Assembly: GCF_963678635.1 (NCBI RefSeq)
Contig: NC_087063.1
Span: forward strand, 76,035,617-76,099,616
Direction of reading: 5' to 3'
DNA length: 64,000 nucleotides
Source of the DNA: Symsagittifera roscoffensis
Taxonomy: Eukaryota > Xenacoelomorpha > Acoela > Convolutidae
A model generated the notes under the pieces. That model saw nothing but the letters and a program-made list of their open reading frames with translations, had not been told where the DNA came from and did no database searches. Below, one piece after another: positions 55,201 through 60,149 of the stretch; position 1 is the first letter of the stretch; the number at the start of each line of letters is the position of its first letter. Both the position numbers and the translations under genes were made by a program.

Positions 55201-55971
55201 GGAGGTCAGAAAAAGTCAGAATATATGTTTATTTGCCATGATACTTGTTTTTTTCTTGTTACTAGTGGTTCTATTTCTAGAAACTCGGCATAAAATCACA
55301 TTTTTGTTTTTCAGAGAGATGGTGAAAATACTCCAATAATGTCATTTCCACGATGTTTAAATAAACATTTCCTTGAAATTCAACGTTAAACGTTCACAAA
55401 AATTTTTTCATAGTTGTAGTTCAGATATGAAAAAGGTCAGCAAAATGGTCAGTTTTTTGATGATATCTGTGGTCAGATTTTTGATCTGAACGAAGTGGTA
55501 ACCCTGCAAGTTACACTATCGAACAACACTTGTGTAAAGGTAGCAGATTTAGGGGGAGGGGCGTGAACGCCCTCCCCCCTCTCAGGGTTCCGACCCAAAG
55601 GGTCACCCATTTGTTATATTTTGAGAAATCCATGTTAGGGTGACTGGTCTTAAATTGTTCTGAAAATTTTGGCTTGTTTTTTGGGAAGTTTGGCCCTTTT
55701 TCCCAACTGTCTGTTGACTAAGTTCTAATTTTCTTGAAACTTCAGATTTTTTTTTGCGTTTTCACCTATGCTAATTGGTGCTTAGCGTTTGTTGAAAAGA
55801 TACTCCGTGATCAAATTTCTTTTATTTATTTCAGATCTGTTCTTCTTGGTGTCTCTGACGTCATCGGTGTTTGTGGTGTCTGAGATCAAAAAGTGGGTGC
55901 AAAGACAGGCAGACGCAGCCAATGCACGCCAATTCAACACACACTCAAAGAAACTGGCAGAGTACGTTTAG
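28201..55971 (+). CDS. ATP2C1: secretory-pathway Ca2+/Mn2+-transporting ATPase (SPCA), complete 18-exon gene
   Basis: This P2A-type ATPase of the Golgi pumps Ca2+ and Mn2+ into the secretory pathway. Exons: 28201-28285, 29642-29754, 31120-31209, 31487-31584, 32849-32997, 37657-37811, 38785-38929, 40162-40228, 41359-41680, 42273-42464, 42785-43109, 45709-46024, 46551-46619, 46752-46868, 50152-50299, 50564-50659, 51077-51218, 55835-55971. All introns are GT-AG and phases match, giving 921 aa (human SPCA1 has 919). Key residues: actuator TGE 178-180, M4 PEGLP from 308, phospho-Asp351 in DKTGT, TGDGVND with Asp644, and M6 Asn738 and Asp742 for the single ion site. The signature [20 protein letters not shown] marks SPCA rather than SERCA or PMCA. 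Intron sequence is mostly transposon-derived. An additional upstream non-coding exon cannot be excluded. Confidence 0.97.
29642..29754 (+). CDS. ATP2C1: SPCA exon 2 (N-terminal cation-ATPase domain)
   Basis: It encodes [19 protein letters not shown] and YNEFES, ending KYISQ. This is the conserved segment before membrane helix M1. Donor GTAAGC, phase 0. Confidence 0.95.
31120..31209 (+). CDS. ATP2C1: SPCA exon 3 (membrane helix M1)
   Basis: Thirty codons, [18 protein letters not shown] followed by [12 protein letters not shown]. Helix M1 and the M1-M2 loop; acceptor TTTTAG, donor GTAAGT. Confidence 0.96.
31487..31584 (+). CDS. ATP2C1: SPCA exon 4 (membrane helix M2)
   Basis: [19 protein letters not shown] then [14 protein letters not shown]. 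Helix M2 with the conserved [11 protein letters not shown] stalk. Phase 2 donor GTAAGT. Confidence 0.96.
31888..32335 (+). repeat. family A repeat copy 1 (intron 4)
   Basis: It begins AAGAGTCTTGAACGTAGTTC, which lacks part of the left inverted repeat. It has the core words GAAGTCGAACTCCACTATCG and TGATCCAGTTTTCTCAAATT and ends near GTGTTCATTGACACTGTTCC. It contains three small local repeats of TTAAGGCCATTT. Confidence 0.75.
32849..32997 (+). CDS. ATP2C1: SPCA exon 5 (actuator domain)
   Basis: It encodes [20 protein letters not shown] and CDESSFTG of the actuator domain. The TGE dephosphorylation motif is split across the exon 5/6 junction after the first base of the Gly codon. Confidence 0.95.
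33215..33865 (+). repeat. family A repeat copy 2, split by a family S SINE
   Basis: The left part (33,228-33,395) carries TGTATCGAACAGCAAAAGG and TGATCCAGTTTTCTCAAATT. The right part (33,745-33,862) carries GAATTTGAAGAGCTTGATTC and the right terminus CGTTCATTGACTCTTTT. A SINE of about 340 bases lies between, so S inserted after A here. Confidence 0.7.
33400..33742 (+). mobile_element. tRNA-Arg-like SINE, family S copy 1
   Basis: A 5' body (ACTTTTGCTATAATCAC ... TTTCATAGCATCTGTTCTCT) is followed by a tRNA-like core at 33,560-33,620: box A TGGCTGAGTGGTTAGGGCG and a loop CTCCTAA with a potential CCT (Arg) anticodon. The tail AATTCGAGGTTTATTTCTAC ends at GCGAAGC...CGCCTCTGTG. Confidence 0.75.
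35203..35235 (+). repeat. family C tail fragment (intron 5)
   Basis: TGTATCGCAAGTTGTGCGAA followed by GCCTCTTTGT, the terminal signature also found near 41,178, 48,372, 52,785 and 54,565. Confidence 0.6.
35474..35613 (+). repeat. 72-bp perfect tandem duplication
   Basis: ATCAAAACAATGATTTTTTG begins both units (35,474 and 35,546). The units are essentially identical, so the duplication is recent or an assembly artefact. Confidence 0.95.
35890..37500. repeat. inverted-repeat cluster (family D) in intron 5
   Basis: GTTCCGACCAT at 35,893 recurs inverted at about 36,432. TTTTTCTAGTCATTTTTC (about 36,284) recurs inverted at about 37,049. The CACCGGAGAGAGTTGAGTGA region (about 35,960) recurs inverted at 37,430-37,490, with a tandem relative at 37,335-37,395. 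A family A copy (36,505-36,800) sits in the middle. The exact structure needs alignment. Confidence 0.5.
36505..36800 (+). repeat. family A repeat copy 3, 3' truncated
   Basis: Left terminus AAGAGTCAATGAATTG, then GGCAAACTCCACTAAAACAG and GTGATCAACTTCTAGCTTCG. The right terminus is missing. Confidence 0.7.
37657..37811 (+). CDS. ATP2C1: SPCA exon 6 (actuator domain, end)
   Basis: It completes TGE and encodes a variable loop, then [14 protein letters not shown], conserved in SPCAs. The preceding intron (4.66 kb) is the longest. Confidence 0.95.
38308..38600 (+). repeat. family A repeat copy 4, 3' truncated
   Basis: Left end AAGAGTCGATGAACGTAGTT pairs internally with GACTCTT fifteen bases on. 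The copy includes TTTTTTTTTCAGGAAAAG and GGCAAACTCCACTATCGAAC and stops before the right end. Confidence 0.75.
38785..38929 (+). CDS. ATP2C1: SPCA exon 7 (to helix M3)
   Basis: [19 protein letters not shown], then [18 protein letters not shown] and the first part of M3 (LYSMLIIG). Phase 1 donor GTTAGT. Confidence 0.96.
40162..40228 (+). CDS. ATP2C1: SPCA exon 8 (M3-M4 link)
   Basis: A short exon, [20 protein letters not shown], covering the end of M3 and the luminal link to M4. Phases 1 and 2. Confidence 0.95.
40315..41216 (+). repeat. family C repeat with nested family A copy
   Basis: The head GTAAATGTCATGTAATCGGG (near 40,322) resembles the head at 51,550 and 53,990, and the tail GGCAAGTGATGCG...CGCCTCTGTA ends near 41,216. 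The family A copy at 40,673-41,131 lies between head and tail. Confidence 0.55.
40673..41131 (+). repeat. family A repeat copy 5, both termini present
   Basis: Left AAGAGTCGACGAAT and right CGTTCATTGACTCTT are inverted repeats. Length about 459 bases. The core words are as in the other copies. Confidence 0.8.
41359..41680 (+). CDS. ATP2C1: SPCA exon 9 (helix M4 and phosphorylation site)
   Basis: It holds M4 with PEGLP (41,378-41,392) and the phosphorylation motif DKTGT, with catalytic Asp351 at 41,507-41,509, then the start of the nucleotide-binding domain. It is the second-longest exon and has no disruption. Confidence 0.97.
42273..42464 (+). CDS. ATP2C1: SPCA exon 10 (nucleotide-binding domain)
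   Basis: It encodes [17 protein letters not shown] and [15 protein letters not shown], conserved nucleotide-domain motifs. Exactly 64 codons in phase 0. Confidence 0.95.
42785..43109 (+). CDS. ATP2C1: SPCA exon 11 (nucleotide-binding to P domain)
   Basis: It encodes [13 protein letters not shown] (the KGA ATP-binding motif), [24 protein letters not shown] and [13 protein letters not shown] of the P domain. Phase 1 donor GTTAGT. Confidence 0.96.
43273..43614 (+). mobile_element. tRNA-Arg-like SINE, family S copy 2
   Basis: It begins near GCGAGCTTGCGAGCGTTAGT. The tRNA-like core is at 43,440-43,489 (GTGACCGAGAGGGCAGGGCG, box B GGTCGCAGGTTTGAAGC degraded), and the tail ends GCGAAGCTTCACTTCTGTG. 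Confidence 0.7.
43640..44230 (+). repeat. family A repeat copy 6 with partial internal duplication
   Basis: It starts CAGTCGATGAACATAAATGA. The core is present to about 44,030. A second diverged core piece, including ATCCAGATTTCTCAAATTGG, occurs at 44,105-44,225. Confidence 0.65.
44366..44390 (+). repeat. poly-C / (AC)n microsatellite
   Basis: A run of about ten C is followed by eight AC units in intron 11. Simple repeat; no function inferred. Confidence 0.9.
44725..44915 (+). repeat. family A repeat copy 7, 3' fragment
   Basis: It contains TTGATCAGTTTTTTTCAAAT, GATCTAGAAATTCGAAGAGA and the right terminus TTCATTGACTCTTTT (44,901-44,915). Confidence 0.7.
45185..45575 (+). repeat. family A repeat copy 8, highly diverged
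   Basis: Recognisable words are TTGACTTTTGATCTTTTTCT, GGAAGGCAAATTACACTCTC and the 3' CCTTTTCCAATTGTCTCATG. The termini are degraded. Confidence 0.55.
45709..46024 (+). CDS. ATP2C1: SPCA exon 12 (hinge, TGDGVND)
   Basis: It encodes [19 protein letters not shown], the hinge [18 protein letters not shown] and [13 protein letters not shown]. Asp644 and Asp648 coordinate catalytic Mg2+ in the family. Confidence 0.97.
46551..46619 (+). CDS. ATP2C1: SPCA exon 13 (stalk and start of M5)
   Basis: A short exon, [20 protein letters not shown], the stalk leading to M5. Donor GTAAGA, phase 2. Confidence 0.95.
46752..46868 (+). CDS. ATP2C1: SPCA exon 14 (M5-M6, ion-binding residues)
   Basis: It encodes M5 and M6 with [17 protein letters not shown]. 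Asn738 and Asp742 are the Ca2+/Mn2+ ligands known for SPCA1, and both are present. Confidence 0.97.
47670..48206 (+). mobile_element. tRNA-Arg-like SINE, family S copy 3
   Basis: The body begins near CACTTGCGAAGCAACGTGTT. The tRNA-like core is at 48,010-48,066 (CATGGCTGAATGGTTAGTGC), and the tail has the hairpin GCGAAGC-ACA-GCTTCG followed by ACTCTGTG. Confidence 0.7.
49010..49392 (+). repeat. family A repeat copy 9
   Basis: It starts TAAGATTGTTGAACGTAGTT and ends AAGTTCATTGACTC. It contains TTCATTTTTCAGGAAAATTC. Length about 380 bases. Confidence 0.7.
49493..50015 (+). mobile_element. tRNA-Arg-like SINE, family S copy 4, with internal insertion
   Basis: The box A half (GCGTCCGTTGCTGAGTGGTT at 49,665) is separated from the anticodon and box B half (CTCATAATCTCTAGATCGCG at about 49,859) by about 160 unrelated bases (about 49,696-49,856). 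The tail ends GCGAAGAGCAGCTTCGCCTC. Confidence 0.7.
50152..50299 (+). CDS. ATP2C1: SPCA exon 15 (helix M7)
   Basis: [17 protein letters not shown], then [19 protein letters not shown] (M7). The upstream 3.3-kb intron is filled with family S and A repeats. Confidence 0.95.
50564..50659 (+). CDS. ATP2C1: SPCA exon 16 (helix M8)
   Basis: [20 protein letters not shown] and [12 protein letters not shown]. The NALSCRSQ motif ends M8. Phase 0 at both ends. Confidence 0.95.
50874..50886 (+). repeat. poly-C run (13)
   Basis: Thirteen C in intron 16. Simple homopolymer, a likely place for sequencing error. Confidence 0.9.
51077..51218 (+). CDS. ATP2C1: SPCA exon 17 (helix M9)
   Basis: [20 protein letters not shown], then [20 protein letters not shown]. 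Phase 1 donor GTACAC is slightly weak but is supported by the join to exon 18. Confidence 0.95.
51681..52090 (+). repeat. family A repeat copy 10, 3' truncated
   Basis: It starts AAGACTCGATGAACGTAGTT. It includes TTTTTTTTCAGGAAAGTC and GATCGACTTAAGTTTCGAAA. The right terminus is absent. Confidence 0.75.
52155..52625 (+). repeat. three degenerate 155-bp tandem units
   Basis: Each unit has GTCTGSTCAAAG, GGCTTAGTTGCCAC, TTTTCTTGTG..AAGCAA and TTGCAAGTG words in the same order. Single copies of the unit occur at about 34,800 and 54,065. Confidence 0.65.
53985..54605 (+). repeat. family C repeat, near full length
   Basis: The head CACTTGTGAGAGCTAGTGTC and GCAGGAACTAAACTTTTTCC, one internal unit and the tail ATCACAAGTGATGCGAAGCT ... 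CGCCTCTTT form an uninterrupted copy of about 620 bases in intron 17. Confidence 0.6.
54952..55720 (+). repeat. family A repeat copy 11, carrying a nested hAT-like MITE
   Basis: It starts AAGAGCCAATGAACGCAG. It is interrupted after GGAAGGCAATTTAC by the MITE at 55,145-55,506 and resumes with ACTATCGAACAACACTTGTG. The end is degraded near CCAACTGTCTGTTGACT. A palindrome GGCGTGAACGCC lies at about 55,558. Confidence 0.7.
55145..55506. mobile_element. hAT-like MITE (362 bp)
   Basis: The termini CAGGGTTACCACTT are perfect inverted repeats for 14 bases, with further imperfect pairing inward (GGTCAGATTTT). Flanking 8-base sequences CAATTTAC (55,137-55,144) and CAAGTTAC (55,507-55,514) match at 7 of 8, the target-duplication size of hAT elements. 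There is no coding capacity. The host sequence resumes exactly across the site, since family A consensus continues on both sides. Confidence 0.85.
55835..55971 (+). CDS. ATP2C1: SPCA exon 18 (helix M10, C-terminus, stop)
   Basis: [20 protein letters not shown] plus a cytosolic tail ending KKLAEYV and TAG. A GTACGT inside the last codons could serve as an alternative donor. Confidence 0.92.
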
Positions 55972-57720
55972 AATACATGTCTTCTCCTACCTCCTTTGTT
56001 TCACCCAATCTGTGCCCAACTCAATCCCGCTCTCCCGTTCGACCTCGGTGGTTTGTGAGAAGCTAGTAGCCTGATTGCACCTCTTGTTCTAACATCTGTT
56101 CGTTACTTCCGTTCAAATCTGTTCAAACTACTGTTGTGAAAACTCAAAAGCACAGCTGCTGATGCAGAATTGAAACTAAACTCTCTAAACTGAATCTGTT
56201 GCTTGTTGTTTGTTTCTTTTGAATCTCACCTAATTCGCTTCGTCTGTTTGTTGCATTAATTGTTCCTCTTTTACCTCAGATTTTGAAATCGAAGAGTAGA
56301 AACTTCTTAGTTAGCTTGAGCTTTTGAAGTGACTAACTTGTGATGTTTGAAGTGTTCATTAACATTACAGGGACGTTTTTGATAACAATTTCCGAACTAT
56401 GCTAGTAAGGTATAGTTAACCAACGTTCATGATGGGGTGTTTAGTTTTCAGAGGTGCATTGCCAAAATCATTTACCTATAGTAAAACAAATGGAAAAATG
56501 CAGAACTATCAAAAGTTATAGACAAATATACTGCTATGGTGCTACTTAACATTTAAAATTAACGCGATCATTCGTAAAATTTATGTGAGATCTCCAAGCC
56601 AAGATCCGAGCATGTACGTTTAAATGGCTATCATCATTGGATGCTGTAAATAAACATTTGTAGTTCACGACGTTAAAAGTCGAGAAAGGCTGTAAGTTGA
56701 TACTTGTCCTGCGAAAAGAGTGCACATTAAAGGCATATCACGAGCAATATGAATTTGAATTCAATTCAAACCAGTTGGGTCTTTTCTGACATGCGGCCCA
56801 GATTTCGTTTTTCTAAATAATTATATAATGGAGCATAATGCTTGAAAATGATTAGTGAAAACTAATCAAAGCCGAAAAAAAAATTAATGTTATAAATTCA
56901 TTTCAAAAATGTTTTTTTTTTGGCCGTAAGTTAGTGAAAAAATCCATTTGTCTGTCTGCTCTAGAAAGACATTTAGCTATTTCGAAATATTTTACAAATG
57001 AAGAAATTCAAATTTTAACTCGCCTATTATGATAATAACGCGTTTGTTTATTATTCTATGTATCCGCACTTTATATAATGAAGTCGAATTATTCTTGAAC
57101 TATTTTTCAATTTAACTTTTCCTACTCTACGTTTCATGCCATTAACCCTTATTTCTAAGTTAACTCATTTTTTCTGCGCTTTCTCAATCGAGATGTGAGG
57201 TTTGATAATTTCAGGAGCTTTGAGGGCATGCTTGAACAAATTGCCTGTCCCGGTCACCAGTTTTATAAAATTACTTATAGGAGTTTTCCACTTTTTTAAG
57301 TGCATGCTAATTGCGTACTAAATGTCGAAACACACGGATGAGAATAATTTCACTCTTTTAGATCTCGGAGTGAATAAACTCGCAATCTAATTGTGAAAAA
57401 CAAGGTGAGATAAATTGGCGATATTGAATTACTAACCTATTACTGCAATCAGAAAAAAAAAGTTCGGAAAACAATGCACAATTATTAACGCGTTTGTTTT
57501 GAAAAAGATTTTCAAATTGCAGCAGAAATTTTGTACTATCTGTGACAAGAAGAATAACTAATCTCAAGAAATTTCGTTAGCATCAACAAAAAATAAGTTT
57601 TTTAAGTTGCGAACTTGATGGCGAAAAAAGATTAATATTTTCAGGGAAAGTCAGCGTTTTCGGAGCCTTGCAAATTTGAAACGGCCCAAAATTGGTAACA
57701 GGTGAATGAGCTGTAGGTAG
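55972..57720 (+). other. 3' flank / 3' UTR of the SPCA gene
   Basis: No further gene is seen. AATAAA at 56,649-56,654 is a plausible poly(A) signal about 680 bases after the stop. A strong acceptor-like CTCTTTTACCTCAG ends at about 56,279. The rest is AT-rich unique-looking sequence. Confidence 0.45.
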
Positions 57721-57722
57721 TA

Positions 57723-58454
57723 CAGTGCTGATTTAAATTAAACGGACAAAACGCGTTAAATTTGAAATTTAAAACGCGTTTTTCTCAAACTGGGTTGAGT
57801 TTAGGTGAAAACTTATGAAGACAAAACTTGCTTAGAATTTTAGCAGAATTAATATGGTGTAATTTGTTTTGCGAAATTCGGGTCCAAAATTTTACCCCAA
57901 AAATGGGTCATTTTGGCTTTTCTTAGTTAATCAAAAATTACGCCAAAAATACCCAGTCGATCACAGACATAATTATATCAAAGTGAGCCCCTTACGTAGC
58001 CCAACAAACTTTAAGAAGGGTATAATCTCCAAAACATTGTATAAGTTAATTAATTTTTGTTTGATAGACAAAAAAGGTCGTTTTTACTATATAAAATACC
58101 AACTTTTTATTTAAAAACGGTTTTTGAACAATTTGCAATTTTTTTTGGAGAAAATACCCTTCATAAAATTTGTTGGGCTACGTAAGGGGCTCACTGTGAT
58201 ATTATTATGTCTGTGATCGACTGGGTATTTTTGGCGTAATTTTTGATTAACTAAGAAAAGCCAAAATGACCCATTTTTGGGGTAAAATTTTGGACCCGAA
58301 TTTTGCAAAACAAATTACACCATATTATTTCTGCTAAAATTCTAAGCAATTTTTGTCTTCATAAGTTTTCACCTAAACTCAACCCAGTTTGAGAAAAACG
58401 CGTTTTAAATTTCAAGTTTAACGCGTTTTGTCCGGTTAATTTAAATCAGCACTG
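57723..58454. mobile_element. Tc1/mariner-type foldback element (732 bp)
   Basis: Two arms of about 310 bases (57,723-58,033 and 58,146-58,454) are inverted repeats with roughly 96 percent identity by eye, around a spacer of about 110 bases. The termini begin CAGTGCTGATTTAAATTAA and are flanked by TA on both sides (57,721-57,722 and 58,455-58,456), as for Tc1/mariner elements. The matching short ORFs on both arms are a product of the symmetry, not genes. High arm identity implies recent activity. Confidence 0.9.
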
Positions 58455-58456
58455 TA

Positions 58457-59062
58457 GTTATTGTTGAATGTTTGCTGACGTTCTACTGAAAAAATGGTTA
58501 ACTAGTTATCAAAGGGCGATCTCATTGGTCAGTTATTTCGTATGATTAGGACTGCGATGGATCGGATGAGAGTGTCATACCATTATTTGCTCTCTACAGA
58601 CTTTTAAAACAGATTTTTAGTGACCAGAAGAAGCGCATGAATAGCAGCTTCAAATTAAAAGTTGTTATGAGATAAAAGCAGTATCTGTCGTAAAACAGAA
58701 ACGAAGGTGGTCTTGCTAATATATGCCATGATATTTCAGTATAGGTTAAGCTTTGACATCCGTTTCACTTGATTGACCTGGGAAATATTAGTTCAGCAGT
58801 GCTTTTTGCATAAGTTCTGCTTACTTTTTTCTGTTGCAGCTACTGTTCAGCTTCTATTAGTAACTATAGGGCTTTTGAGATAAATCTGTTCTTGATAAAC
58901 AGTGAATTTTTACTCATTTAGGTGTTCGTTTTTTCCTGTACGTTTTGCAAAGAAATTCTAATTTGTGCGCCCTCATTTTTTCGTTCAAAAAATTTGTTTC
59001 CTATTGAAATTGACGGAGATTAAATTATGCTGTGCCAAAAAACAGAAAAATTGCTCCGCAAA
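58457..59062. other. AT-rich intergenic DNA, nothing recognised
   Basis: No ORF, repeat family or RNA gene could be supported here. Confidence 0.5.
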
Positions 59063-59510
59063 AGACGCTTAATCAATACATTAATTCTTATATAGGTCGA
59101 GTTTTTTTTCATTTTCTTAAGGAAAAATTGTAATTTTAATCAGGCTTTATTTTGATTTCTCGCGGTTTGCCGCTTGATTTTATTTTTAAATCATTTGATT
59201 TCTTTTAATGGAAGCTTTCCGTTATCGAAAAGCAAAATAGTAAAGGTCACAAAAACGTGATCAACTTCTAGTTTCGAAAGTGGGCTTTGGTTTTCACATC
59301 TCACAGCAGAATACAAAAATTAGCTATTGATCCAGGACTTTTATCAACTTGGGTAACTTTTTGTAAAGAAAGTGTTGACGATGAATGGTTCTAGAAGTTC
59401 GAAGAAGTTTAAAACCATCTGTTTTTTTCTTTGAAATTCGGAAGTTGAGATTTTAAAAATACTTAATCAGCACTTTTTTTTACTGTTTATTTGCGTTCAT
59501 TGAATTTATT
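59063..59510 (+). repeat. family A repeat copy 12, diverged termini
   Basis: It starts AGACGCTTAATCAATACATT and ends TGCGTTCATTGAATTTATTC. It has GTAAAGGTCACAAAAACGTG and CTTCTAGTTTCGAAAGTGGG of the core. It lies outside the SPCA gene, so the family is not limited to introns. Confidence 0.7.
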
Positions 59511-60149
59511 CCGACTGTTACTTGGCTACTTTTTTCTAATGGAGTTGAATTTTTTTTGTGGATGGTTGGGGGTACGGGGTTGTTGTTTAAAGTCAGTTTT
59601 CTTCCAAGAGAGAAAGTCAGTTGTTTAACGTCAGTTTTCTTCCATTCAGTTTTCCTCCAAGTGTAAATCGATTCAAAATTGCAGCTGAATTATTTGTTTC
59701 AAATTTGGATGAAAATATTGTCAGAAATTAGGAGTTTGTTTGAAAGAATTTTCTACAAAAAGAAGTCAGAGAAGAATTTCAAATCTGAGTCCTTGAATGT
59801 ATTAACCTTAATAACTTGTATCGAATAAGCGTTCTTGGTGTTTTTTGGCAGTATGAAATTTTACTCAAACTATGCTTGTGATTTTTCCGAGTAGTTTTAC
59901 CAAGGCATCAAGTTCCAGCTAATTCTTTTCGTTTTGCATAAAAATGACGCCCGAGATGAACCTATCCCAACTATTGGTAATTGAACTGGTTTGAAAAATA
60001 ATTTTAAAAAAAAATTTTTAGGTTAAAAAACCAAAGAGTAAATATTAAACACCTAAATGATCTAATTTTTTTAAATTAGTCAATTATTTGGTTCAAGCCA
60101 ATTTCTCTTCATTGTAGAACATCCGTAAATATTTCTCTAGGATAAGAAA
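59511..60149. other. AT-rich spacer with short GTCAGTTTTCTTCCA repeats
   Basis: CAGTTTTCTTCCA-like words occur three to four times at about 59,590-59,660. Otherwise nothing is recognised before the minus-strand retroelement. Confidence 0.5.

Noticed and set aside
57869-58308. Matching short ORFs on opposite strands (81 and 65 codons)
   Set aside because: They are mirror products of the palindromic arms of the foldback element and match no known protein.
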